A stretch of DNA of 64,000 nt from positions 1 through 64,000 of the forward strand of contig NZ_BRLB01000019.1 in assembly GCF_027923465.1 (NCBI RefSeq). The letters are read 5' to 3'. The position numbers and the translations under genes are program-made. Position 1 is the stretch's first letter, and every line of letters begins with the position of its first letter. The notes under the pieces were generated by a model. The model saw nothing but the letters and a program-made list of their open reading frames with translations. It did no database searches and was not told where the DNA came from. The stretch comes from Vallitalea longa. GTDB lineage: Bacteria > Bacillota > Clostridia > Lachnospirales > Vallitaleaceae. Positions 7,382-14,998 of this stretch are shown in pieces.

Positions 7382-8773
7382 TTACGACCAATTAACAGGC
7401 AATTCAATCATCACCTTCCCCCCACCAGTTTTTGCTGAATTATCTATAGAAAGAATCCCCCCATGCTGCTCAGCAATAGATTTTGCTATAAACAACCCCA
7501 TACCATAATGATTTTTTGCGGTTCTACTCTTATCAGCCATATAAAACTGCTGAGTAGCATTTTTAAGTGCATCAGAAGAAAACCCTTGTCCATAATCAAC
7601 AACGCAAAACCGAATACTATCTCCCATGCCTTCAACCTTAAAAATAACCTCCCCATTTTCAGGTGAAAAATCCACAGAATTGGAAACAATATTCATAATA
7701 GCCCTTTGAAGCAAATCATAATCTACATTTATATACTTCAGAAGATTATGCACTTGAAAATCCAAAGTCAACTTTTTAAAGGTAACTAAAGCATTAATTT
7801 GACTATGCATACTATCAATAAAACATTTGCTGTCAACAGGTGTCTTTCTGAGAGAATACCCCACTTCCGCTTTTGAAATCTCTATAAGCGTTTTTATATA
7901 TTGTTCCATTTGGTTGGTGCTATCTTTAATAAAGGCAGTATATTCCTCTTGCTCTTGTGTTTGTTCGGTTTTCAATAATAAATCCACATTTCCACGTACA
8001 ACCGTAAGAGGAGTTTTTATATCATGTGCGAGAGCTGATATCTGTTTTCTGCGTTCTTTTTCCATTCTCCATTGTTTTTTTAGTGAGGTTTTCAGCGTTT
8101 CTTTCATCTTATCCAAAGACCAGAGCACATTGTCAATTTCTACTATCCCACTGGATTCAACGGTAAATTCTAAGTCTTGATTCTGTATTTTCTCCGTTGC
8201 ATTTTGCATACCGCTCATTTTTCGAACCAATTTTTTCCCAAATAGCGAAGCGAAGAAAAAAGATTCTAGTAAAAATCCTATTCCGAATAGAATAAAAAAG
8301 AGAATTTCAGGATAAGGTAGTAAACGTCTAAGCAATGAGGAGCTAAATTGTGCCCTGTAAGTATATCGCACTATACAGATCTCATCTTTTCTTGGAATTG
8401 ATAAATAATGATAATTTAAATATATCTTACTACCTTTTACTTGCGTAAAATTCCATACCTGAGTCGCTTCATTTCCAGGAAAATTACCTGAAATATATTT
8501 ACCCTCTAGTGTAAAAACGGCATATCTACAATTTTCTGGAATCAAATCTACTGTAACCGCTTCACTGCTTGCAATTCTATCTTTCATCTCAAAAAGCTGT
8601 CTTTCACTAAAATAACCGGGCAGAATTGTACCATTTGATGACAATATTTGGAAAGCAACAACTAAAAATGTCGCCAGTAAGAATGTAGTCATACAAAATA
8701 TAAGTAAATATTCAATAAAAATAGTACGAAATTTTTTTGATTTTCTCCCATGCAAAAGTTTTTTTAACACCAT
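7382..8773 (-). CDS. Sensor histidine kinase of an antimicrobial-peptide immunity module
   Basis: A 463-residue membrane kinase. Two membrane segments (about 22-46 and 155-178) frame an extracellular loop of about 110 residues; then come a linker, a HisKA domain with the phospho-acceptor His250 in ALAHDIKTPL, and an ATPase domain with N, G1 (DYGQGFS) and G2 (GMGLFIAKSIAEQHGG) boxes. It overlaps the response regulator gene by 10 bases, so the two are translationally coupled. Kinases of this size next to EpiE/MutG-type ABC genes sense lantibiotics or cationic peptides in other Firmicutes (for example the Cpr system of Clostridioides difficile). The ligand here is unknown. Base composition is visibly richer in G+C than the flanking genes. 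Confidence 0.88.
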   Translation of the reverse strand: MVLKKLLHGRKSKKFRTIFIEYLLIFCMTTFLLATFLVVAFQILSSNGTILPGYFSERQLFEMKDRIASSEAVTVDLIPENCRYAVFTLEGKYISGNFPGNEATQVWNFTQVKGSKIYLNYHYLSIPRKDEICIVRYTYRAQFSSSLLRRLLPYPEILFFILFGIGFLLESFFFASLFGKKLVRKMSGMQNATEKIQNQDLEFTVESSGIVEIDNVLWSLDKMKETLKTSLKKQWRMEKERRKQISALAHDIKTPLTVVRGNVDLLLKTEQTQEQEEYTAFIKDSTNQMEQYIKTLIEISKAEVGYSLRKTPVDSKCFIDSMHSQINALVTFKKLTLDFQVHNLLKYINVDYDLLQRAIMNIVSNSVDFSPENGEVIFKVEGMGDSIRFCVVDYGQGFSSDALKNATQQFYMADKSRTAKNHYGMGLFIAKSIAEQHGGILSIDNSAKTGGGKVMIELPVNWS

Positions 8774-9423
8774 TTATACCCAATCCCCCAAATAGTTTCT
8801 ATAGGTAAAACCTGAAATTTACTAAATTTTGCTCGAATATTTTTTATATGTACAACAATTGTACAGCTATCACTTTCACCATCATATCCAAAAACTGATT
8901 CGTAGATTTCTTCTTTTGAAAAAATCTGTCCTCGATTTTTTGCTAGTAATTCACAGATTTCATATTCTGCTTTTGTAAATGGAATCGTTTCATTATGAAT
9001 TGAAATTTCTTTACCAGATAGATTGAAATGAATGTTCCCTACGCAAAGTACATTACGATGTTGTCGCTTCTCCCTACGAAGATGTGCATTAATACGTGCT
9101 TGCAATTCACCGGCACCAAATGGTTTTAAGATGTAATCGTCAGCGCCTTCGGATAGCCCAACCATAATGTCATTCTCCATCGTTTTTGCCGTAAGGAAGA
9201 TAATAGGACAATCTACTTTATCGCGTATCTGACCACAAAGGGTAAAACCATCTACATTGGGCATCATTACATCTAGAAGAATCAAATCAAAATTTCCCAA
9301 CTGCAAATCAAATATTTTCTCAGGATCACTGAGGGCAGTGACAATATGATGATCCATTTGCAGGATATTTTTTATCAGTGTTAGAACTGCTTTTTCGTCG
9401 TCAATTGCTAATATACTTGCCAT
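8764..9423 (-). CDS. OmpR-family response regulator
   Basis: A 219-residue regulator: receiver domain (1-118) with the acidic pair in LAIDDEK, phospho-acceptor Asp51 in LILLDVMMP and the conserved Lys in ADDYILKPF, then an OmpR/PhoB winged helix (about 125-219; GREIFSKEEIYESVFGYDGES-type core, ending in IWGIGYKW). It pairs with the kinase encoded directly downstream and most likely controls the ABC transporter genes upstream in the same run. A 14-base inverted repeat, AATCT-CTAA-AGATT at 11734-11747 before the ATPase gene, is a possible binding site. Confidence 0.9.
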   Translation of the reverse strand: MASILAIDDEKAVLTLIKNILQMDHHIVTALSDPEKIFDLQLGNFDLILLDVMMPNVDGFTLCGQIRDKVDCPIIFLTAKTMENDIMVGLSEGADDYILKPFGAGELQARINAHLRREKRQHRNVLCVGNIHFNLSGKEISIHNETIPFTKAEYEICELLAKNRGQIFSKEEIYESVFGYDGESDSCTIVVHIKNIRAKFSKFQVLPIETIWGIGYKWC

Positions 9424-9496
9424 GACCCAGTATTCCTCCTTGTTATCAATAACTTTTTTCTGATCTATATTCTACAAAGCATTAAATTTTTTTATT

Positions 9497-10243
9497 TTAC
9501 TCCTCGGTTTTCTTCCCTTCCCAACGTGTAAACCATATAATTACAAAAGCGAATATAAGAACCGTTTCAATACAACATAAAGTAATTGCTGCGTTTATTT
9601 CTGGGTTTATGGGTATTACTCCACCTAATTGAAAAAATGGCTTAAGTAGGCGCAATGCCCAACTACAGGGAATAAAAATCCACCATTCATCTCCTAGTCC
9701 TGTTAACAACAAAAGAGATATCAAGCTTTCTACAATTCCAACTCCAATAGAAACATTTTTATTAAATCTAAGGCTCAAAAAAAGATGAAAGAAGTATATA
9801 AAAAGGTTACCTGCATATATCAGTATAGCACTATGAAGATAAAAATTCACCCCAAATGGTACTTCATGTAAAAATATCGCTAATCCTGCCTTAAAACCAA
9901 ATGAGGCAAGCAGTGAAGAACCAAAGCCAAGTAGCAAAAGCATAACAGTCATACTGAAAAATGGAAGCAACTTGGACGGACCGGTAAGCAATCCTTGAAA
10001 ATTTCCTGCATCAGATTCCTGTTCAGCAGTCATAGAACAGACCAAACCGATAGCTATTGGGAATGCAGAAGCCATTGCTCCCAGAAAAGATTCAACCATG
10101 GAACCAGCTGCTTGCTCTTTAATGACATAAGAAAAAAGAAACAGTACAATACCTGCAATTGGAACAAGGATATGCACCCACAAAACAGAACTCCTCTTTA
10201 TTTTCATAAAATCAGATTGCAAATAACGTAAAAATGTCTTCAT
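9497..10243 (-). CDS. Lantibiotic-immunity ABC transporter permease, MutG type
   Basis: A 248-residue ABC-2 type permease with about six membrane segments and the family's N-terminal signature of a short amphipathic start (MKTFLRYLQSDFMKIKRSS). Length and arrangement, second of two dissimilar permeases behind one ATPase, match the EpiG/MutG/CprC group that expels lantibiotics from the membrane. It directly abuts the other permease gene: the upstream gene stops immediately before this start. Specificity cannot be read from sequence. Confidence 0.82.
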   Translation of the reverse strand: MKTFLRYLQSDFMKIKRSSVLWVHILVPIAGIVLFLFSYVIKEQAAGSMVESFLGAMASAFPIAIGLVCSMTAEQESDAGNFQGLLTGPSKLLPFFSMTVMLLLLGFGSSLLASFGFKAGLAIFLHEVPFGVNFYLHSAILIYAGNLFIYFFHLFLSLRFNKNVSIGVGIVESLISLLLLTGLGDEWWIFIPCSWALRLLKPFFQLGGVIPINPEINAAITLCCIETVLIFAFVIIWFTRWEGKKTEE

Positions 10244-10981
10244 TTATTTCGCCTCCAATTTTCTGTATGGCAATTCTGTAAGCAATGATAAAACAACAAA
10301 CATGATCAAAGTTATCAAAATACCAGGCAAAATTACACTAGTAGAAAGCAACGGATCATTTGGAGGAACCGAAAGACCATTGGGCATAACTTTGATAATA
10401 GGACACATCAAACGTGACGGAATTGCATAAGGTATCCACCAACTGGATTCTGTTGAAATAAATATTGTACTAATCATATTGGCTGCGATATTTATGCCAA
10501 CAGTCAGAAATAGTCCCAATCTTTCCGAAAGAAACATACACAAGGGAATTTGCCATAAAAAAGTAATAAAAAGCACCATGCTTCCTGCGGCGCTTCTAAG
10601 GAGAGAAATAGAACTGCCAAACACCACTCCTCCTATTGTTACGCCTAAGAAAAAAATACTGCAAGTGATGAAATGCAAAAAAACACCTGTGCCTATTTTC
10701 CCTAACCAAACTGTTTCAGGACTAATTGGAAGACTAAGGATACTACGATAATTCAGTTTCCTCTTATCCTTTTTGGCGATACTTACACAAATTAGAGTAA
10801 TCGTACCTGGTAATATCATTAAACACCACCAGTTATAGCTGCCTTGCTGACTCAATCTTCCTAATCCCAGCAAAATAGAAATCAACAAAGTAAAAGTTGG
10901 TGCAAGCCAAATTAACTTTTTGGTAAACGTACGCTTGTACTTCTGATATTCCGCAAAAACTAATTCTTTCACACTATTCAC
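10244..10981 (-). CDS. Lantibiotic-immunity ABC transporter permease, EpiE/MutE type
   Basis: A 245-residue ABC-2 type permease with about six membrane helices, rich in Trp (SYNWWCLMILPG, SSWWIPYAIPSRLMCPI). The combination of size, sequence style and order fits the EpiE/MutE/CprB group, which together with a MutG-type permease and one ATPase forms an exporter giving self-protection or resistance to lantibiotics. It overlaps the end of the ATPase gene by eight bases. No lantibiotic precursor or modification enzyme is encoded nearby, so the locus probably confers resistance rather than producer immunity. Confidence 0.82.
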   Translation of the reverse strand: MNSVKELVFAEYQKYKRTFTKKLIWLAPTFTLLISILLGLGRLSQQGSYNWWCLMILPGTITLICVSIAKKDKRKLNYRSILSLPISPETVWLGKIGTGVFLHFITCSIFFLGVTIGGVVFGSSISLLRSAAGSMVLFITFLWQIPLCMFLSERLGLFLTVGINIAANMISTIFISTESSWWIPYAIPSRLMCPIIKVMPNGLSVPPNDPLLSTSVILPGILITLIMFVVLSLLTELPYRKLEAK

Positions 10982-11681
10982 CCCCTCTTCTATTCATAGA
11001 AACTACCTGCATAAACAATTTTTCAAGATCCTGTTCACATGAAGTAGCGTCCTGATAACCCAGTATACCATTAGAGATGATTCCGATATGATCTACAATC
11101 TGCTCCACCTCAGATAAAATATGACTTGAAAGAATAACCGTAATTCCTTGCTCCGGAAAAGACTTGATGAGTTCACGCAGCTCTTGAATTCCAATAGGAT
11201 CCAAACCATTAGTAGGTTCATCCAGAATTAATATCTTCGGATGGTTAAGAAGTGCTATGGCAATACCAAGTCGCTGTTTCATCCCCATGGAAAATTGTCC
11301 TGCACGCTTACTTCCCGTATCTGTCAAGTCTACAGTCTTAAGTACTTCATCAATACGCGAAGAAGAAAGCCCAAGCACAGTTGTTCTCACCTTCAAATTT
11401 TCTCTAGCCGTCAAATTCTCATATAAAGGAGGAGACTCAATCAATGCCCCAATATCCCTAAGATCTTTCCTCTGCCACGGATGCCCATCAAACAAAATCT
11501 CTCCTGATGTTGGACGAAGCATTCCAGTAAGCATCTTAAGAATAGTTGACTTACCTGCACCATTTGGACCAAGAAGTCCATACAACGAATTTTCCTCAAT
11601 AACAAGCGAAACGTTGTTTACCGCTTTTTGCTTCTTAAATGTTTTGCATAAATCTCTAGTCTGTAAAATAATATTTCCCAT
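10974..11681 (-). CDS. ABC transporter ATP-binding protein (lantibiotic protection / BcrA type)
   Basis: A 235-residue ATPase with Walker A GPNGAGKST (38-46), ABC signature FSMGMKQRLGIAIALL, Walker B ILILDEPTNGLDP and an H-loop serving SSHILSE. It energises the two dissimilar permeases encoded downstream. The start ATG follows GAGAGGATG at a suitable distance. It is the first gene of a five-gene run (ATPase, two permeases, response regulator, kinase), the usual order of peptide-sensing resistance modules. Confidence 0.9.
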   Translation of the reverse strand: MGNIILQTRDLCKTFKKQKAVNNVSLVIEENSLYGLLGPNGAGKSTILKMLTGMLRPTSGEILFDGHPWQRKDLRDIGALIESPPLYENLTARENLKVRTTVLGLSSSRIDEVLKTVDLTDTGSKRAGQFSMGMKQRLGIAIALLNHPKILILDEPTNGLDPIGIQELRELIKSFPEQGITVILSSHILSEVEQIVDHIGIISNGILGYQDATSCEQDLEKLFMQVVSMNRRGGE

Positions 11682-11931
11682 ATTTTTTCATCCTCTCATT
11701 TGTTTAAAGTAATAATAAATGAAAAATATAAAGAATCTCTAAAGATTTGAATTTCTTAATAATCAACTTGCCATTTTCCCAAACACTAACAAACTAATTA
11801 CTCTACACTGCAACTTAACATGATAAATAATTAGTTTTACGCAGTCCGATCCTTCATGGAGTAAGGCGCAGTAAAACTAATTATTTATCACCTACGTACA
11901 CTCCCGTTAGTCCACACCCCCAAAACTAAAC
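11682..11931. other. Intergenic leader of the immunity operon with operator-like repeats
   Basis: No gene is seen. On the minus strand this is the leader of the ATPase gene. It holds an inverted repeat AATCT-CTAA-AGATT (11734-11747), a candidate response-regulator site, a long 20-bp inverted repeat (see 11821-11890), and at 11894-11913 a motif shared with the far end of the module. No good -35/-10 pair is evident, which would fit an activator-dependent promoter. Confidence 0.5.
11821..11890. repeat. Perfect 20-bp inverted repeat around a 30-base core
   Basis: Left arm TGATAAATAATTAGTTTTAC (11821-11840) is the exact reverse complement of 11871-11890; the 30-base core (11841-11870) is unusually G+C-rich for this genome. 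Part of the arm, ATAATTAGTTTT, recurs at 7322-7333 beside the other boundary of the immunity module. It could be a small inverted-repeat (MITE-like) insertion or a folded regulatory RNA. It lacks a T tract, so it does not look like a plain terminator. Confidence 0.6.
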
Positions 11932-11960
11932 AAAAAAAAGACCCAGGATATCCCTAAGCC
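11932..11960 (-). terminator. Terminator of the purine/MtmB-like operon
   Basis: On the minus strand an eight-pair stem GGCTTAGG (11953-11960) with CCTGGGTC (11940-11947), including G-U pairs, is followed by eight T residues (11932-11939). It lies 40 bases beyond the stop of the permease gene. Confidence 0.75.
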
Positions 11961-11999
11961 TTTTATATAAAAATATTTAATTCCTATGTACATCAATTT

Positions 12000-13529
12000 T
12001 TATACATAATCATAATCATCCGGCACCGTAAAACTCTTCTTAAACACACCAAGTATAATACAAATACCACCCATTATCAAATACCCATAAAAATACTGAT
12101 TAAAACCTATTCCTAAAGAAGGAGAATGAATGAATCCAAAAATCGCCAAGACCGCAGCTACTAAACTGATATAACCAGCTTTATCTAACCTCTTATCAAT
12201 AATGAAAGCCGTCATAGAAGCCCATATCATACCCGTCAATATTGCTCCATACTTCAGTTCCGTTACCCCAGCCCACATAACTCCTTCATTAGTCAATGCC
12301 GATGCTATGTCAGGTGTAACTTCATATATTCCTTGTGAAGATAATGCCAACGTTACTTCATTATACACATAATCAGCAATATGAGGTATAAAAGCTATTA
12401 CCACTGCCGCTCCATGTCTGAAAGGTCTTGCTTCTCTGAATGCTTGAACAATTATAGTTATTGAACACCATATAAATGTAATAGCCGCAATTACTGGAGG
12501 CATCAATGAATTAATGAATGCATATGCACCGAAAATTCCAGCTGCACCTAATATGAGTCCAGAAATCCATGAATAACCTGAACCCGCTTTACCTTTTTTC
12601 AGACTTGCATGTCCAAGCCAAACTGTGTTAGGTATAACACCACCGAATAAAGCTGATAACATAGTCATTGAACCATCTGCAATCTGAGCTTCACGTACAT
12701 TATACTTATCACCTGCAGCAATAGCAGATTCTACATTATCCATTGTTTCTATGAAATTATATATCTGAATAGGTATAATAACAGCAAGATATGGACCTAT
12801 AAGTTTCAACCCTTCTACGATTGCATTAACTCCATCAACAGGATTAGTTAATTTGAACCCGAATCCGCTCATATCTGGTTTAACTCTGCCTAGACAGATG
12901 GCATATAATATACCTCCCAATACAGCTACTAATAATGCCGGCACTTTCTTAGGAAATACATATCCTCCTATTAATCCGATAATAGCAATAATCAACACAG
13001 GCATACCTAATATTGGATCTGCATATACATCATAGAATCCTTTGTTAATCATCCAAACCAAAGCGATTCCACCAACTGTACCAAGTAAAGCTGCACGTGG
13101 CAAGAATTTTCTTAAGAATGGTCCAACAAAACTTCCAAGTGCTTCTATTACACCACCTAAAAATGTAGCTGCAACTGCTACCATCCACACTTTTTCAGGA
13201 TCTCCTATAGCAGCATTCAATGGTGCAATTACTCCCCATAGATAAACGAACATTGCTGGAGTACTAACACCAGATGGAAGAGCTGTTACATCTGAACGTC
13301 CTTCTTTTTTAGCAAGTCTATTTGCCATCCATGCATAATATATCCCTGAACCCATGAGTCCAACTGACATACCAGGAATAACTCGTCCAAAAACTAAATA
13401 CTCAGGCCATTCAAATACGTAAAGCAAAACTCCGATAATGATAATATAGTTTACTATATTACCTGCTAAAGCATAGGCTATACCACCTATATCACCACTT
13501 CTGAATAAAGGCAATTTTTTCTCTTTCAC
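12000..13529 (-). CDS. NCS2-like (xanthine/uracil permease superfamily) transporter
   Basis: A 509-residue integral membrane protein with about 12-14 helices and alternating Gly/Pro-rich segments typical of the nucleobase-ascorbate/xanthine-uracil permease fold. The N-terminal stretch GGIAYALAGNIVNYIIIIGV, the TALPSGVSTPAMF segment and the re-entrant region IIPIQIYNFIETMDNVESA support this. It belongs to a less-studied branch, not the PbuX/PbuG type. Translation starts at GTG (13529) behind AAGGAG. It is the third gene of the riboswitch-controlled run with adenine deaminase and an MtmB-like protein, so a purine or purine derivative is the likely substrate. Superfamily is sure; substrate is inference. 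Confidence 0.8.
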   Translation of the reverse strand: MKEKKLPLFRSGDIGGIAYALAGNIVNYIIIIGVLLYVFEWPEYLVFGRVIPGMSVGLMGSGIYYAWMANRLAKKEGRSDVTALPSGVSTPAMFVYLWGVIAPLNAAIGDPEKVWMVAVAATFLGGVIEALGSFVGPFLRKFLPRAALLGTVGGIALVWMINKGFYDVYADPILGMPVLIIAIIGLIGGYVFPKKVPALLVAVLGGILYAICLGRVKPDMSGFGFKLTNPVDGVNAIVEGLKLIGPYLAVIIPIQIYNFIETMDNVESAIAAGDKYNVREAQIADGSMTMLSALFGGVIPNTVWLGHASLKKGKAGSGYSWISGLILGAAGIFGAYAFINSLMPPVIAAITFIWCSITIIVQAFREARPFRHGAAVVIAFIPHIADYVYNEVTLALSSQGIYEVTPDIASALTNEGVMWAGVTELKYGAILTGMIWASMTAFIIDKRLDKAGYISLVAAVLAIFGFIHSPSLGIGFNQYFYGYLIMGGICIILGVFKKSFTVPDDYDYV

Positions 13530-13596
13530 TTTTCAGTCTCCTTTTTAGTTTTTGTGTCATTTTACTGTCTTGAATCAGAAATCAATCTTATTCTTA

Positions 13597-14964
13597 TTAA
13601 AAGATCAATCCCATTTCATTTAATTCTTTCTTTACTTCTTTATACATATCAAGCCACTCTTCTATAGGTTCAATAGTATCTACGTTATATGCTTCATTAA
13701 ATGGCTTACCATAATTGCCACCTTCCATTTCAAACACATGCTCATACTTATCTAATAATTTTAATACTATTTCGTTAGCCTGCTCACGAGTAAACTTGTT
13801 ATCAACAACAGCTCGTCCTACTTCACCCATCAATCTAACTTCAAGTCCAGTACCATGAGGAACCAATCCGTCAGCAGCTCCAACACCTTCTAGATGTCCC
13901 CCAGAAACAGTTGCTGTTATGGCATTAGCTGATACTTCATATAATAATTCTTTTGTCAATGCACCACTTTTTGGATATACATCACAGAAAATGATATTTG
14001 GAGCATTGTTAGCAAAAGCTTGACAAGCCATACTATGAACATACATACTGCCGCGTGTAGACGTCGCAACATGTCTTAGATCAATTGGATGACATAAATG
14101 ATAATCCGCTCTGCACATAATATTTGCAGCCATGATAGATGCAATCATCAATAAAGCTGATCCTGCTGCATCTCCACCTAATCCGCCAACCATTGTACAT
14201 GTAAGTCCTGCATTTCTCATTCCATAATCTATACTACTTGCTGTACGAACCATATTATCTCTATCAATAACCAATTCATTAAGCATTACAGTTAAATGAC
14301 TATCACAAGATCTTAATCTATCAGCTCCAACTGCTGCTAAGTCTCCTATTTCAGAAACAGCACTTTCTGCTGCTAACATTCCCATTCCAGGACGACCAAC
14401 TTCTCTTGTTGCTTCACGTAATAGATCAAGCTCTCTTCTGACTGCCAATAATTCAGAAGCTTCTTGTTTCCTTACAGGATATCCATCAACTGTTGTTAAT
14501 GATCCACATGTTATCAAATCAACAACTTCTTCTTTTGCCCAGCTTTTTACGGTCGGTTTAAAAATCTCTTCAGGTGTAGGACAACCTGGATTTCCAGCCC
14601 ATACTAATGGATATCTTGTATCTTCAGGCTTTCTAGCGTATAGAGTTACAGCATCTTTACCTTCACCCATTAAAATCTCTTGTTTTGCATTTTTCAATGC
14701 TTCATTTATTTCTTCTTCTGTAAGATATATTCTTCTTCCTTCTGTTATGTAATACACTCCAATATCAGAGATTAATTCTTTAGCAGCTTTAAATGTATTT
14801 TCTATAAGTGTAGCATCTGTTGGGATAATAGTGTCATTATCAAATTTCAAGTTATATTTGCTAATTAATTCCATTGTCTTGATTACGATATATTCAAGAT
14901 CCCAATCTTGTTTGTCAATCTTTTCTCCATTATGTGCTCTTTCTAGTAATTCTAAATAATGCAT
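13597..14964 (-). CDS. MtmB-family protein (monomethylamine methyltransferase homologue) lacking pyrrolysine
   Basis: A 455-residue homologue, nearly full length, of monomethylamine:corrinoid methyltransferase MtmB. Family resemblance runs throughout: N-terminal DWDLEYIVIKTMELISKYNL, EGRRIYLTEEEINEA, GEGKDAV, the GRPGMG turn (190-195) and the C-terminal TGLEVRLMGEVGRAVV and LNEMGLIF. In archaeal MtmB the GRPGMG turn is followed by pyrrolysine (UAG). Here that position is Leu197, codon TTA (14374-14376), and two glutamates I recall as lining the pyrrolysine site are also absent (SHL for SHE; no match for MDE). It is therefore not a methylamine methyltransferase of the known mechanism. It sits between adenine deaminase and a nucleobase-type permease under a guanine riboswitch. 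No corrinoid protein or reactivase is nearby. Its reaction is unknown. Confidence 0.8.
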   Translation of the reverse strand: MHYLELLERAHNGEKIDKQDWDLEYIVIKTMELISKYNLKFDNDTIIPTDATLIENTFKAAKELISDIGVYYITEGRRIYLTEEEINEALKNAKQEILMGEGKDAVTLYARKPEDTRYPLVWAGNPGCPTPEEIFKPTVKSWAKEEVVDLITCGSLTTVDGYPVRKQEASELLAVRRELDLLREATREVGRPGMGMLAAESAVSEIGDLAAVGADRLRSCDSHLTVMLNELVIDRDNMVRTASSIDYGMRNAGLTCTMVGGLGGDAAGSALLMIASIMAANIMCRADYHLCHPIDLRHVATSTRGSMYVHSMACQAFANNAPNIIFCDVYPKSGALTKELLYEVSANAITATVSGGHLEGVGAADGLVPHGTGLEVRLMGEVGRAVVDNKFTREQANEIVLKLLDKYEHVFEMEGGNYGKPFNEAYNVDTIEPIEEWLDMYKEVKKELNEMGLIF

Positions 14965-14998
14965 ACATTTTACTCCTTTTTATTTTAGTTTGTTTAAA

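Noticed and set aside
14374-14376. Possible in-frame amber codon (pyrrolysine) in the MtmB-like gene
   Set aside because: The codon at the aligned position is TTA (Leu) and the frame has no internal TAG, so it is not a pyrrolysine protein.
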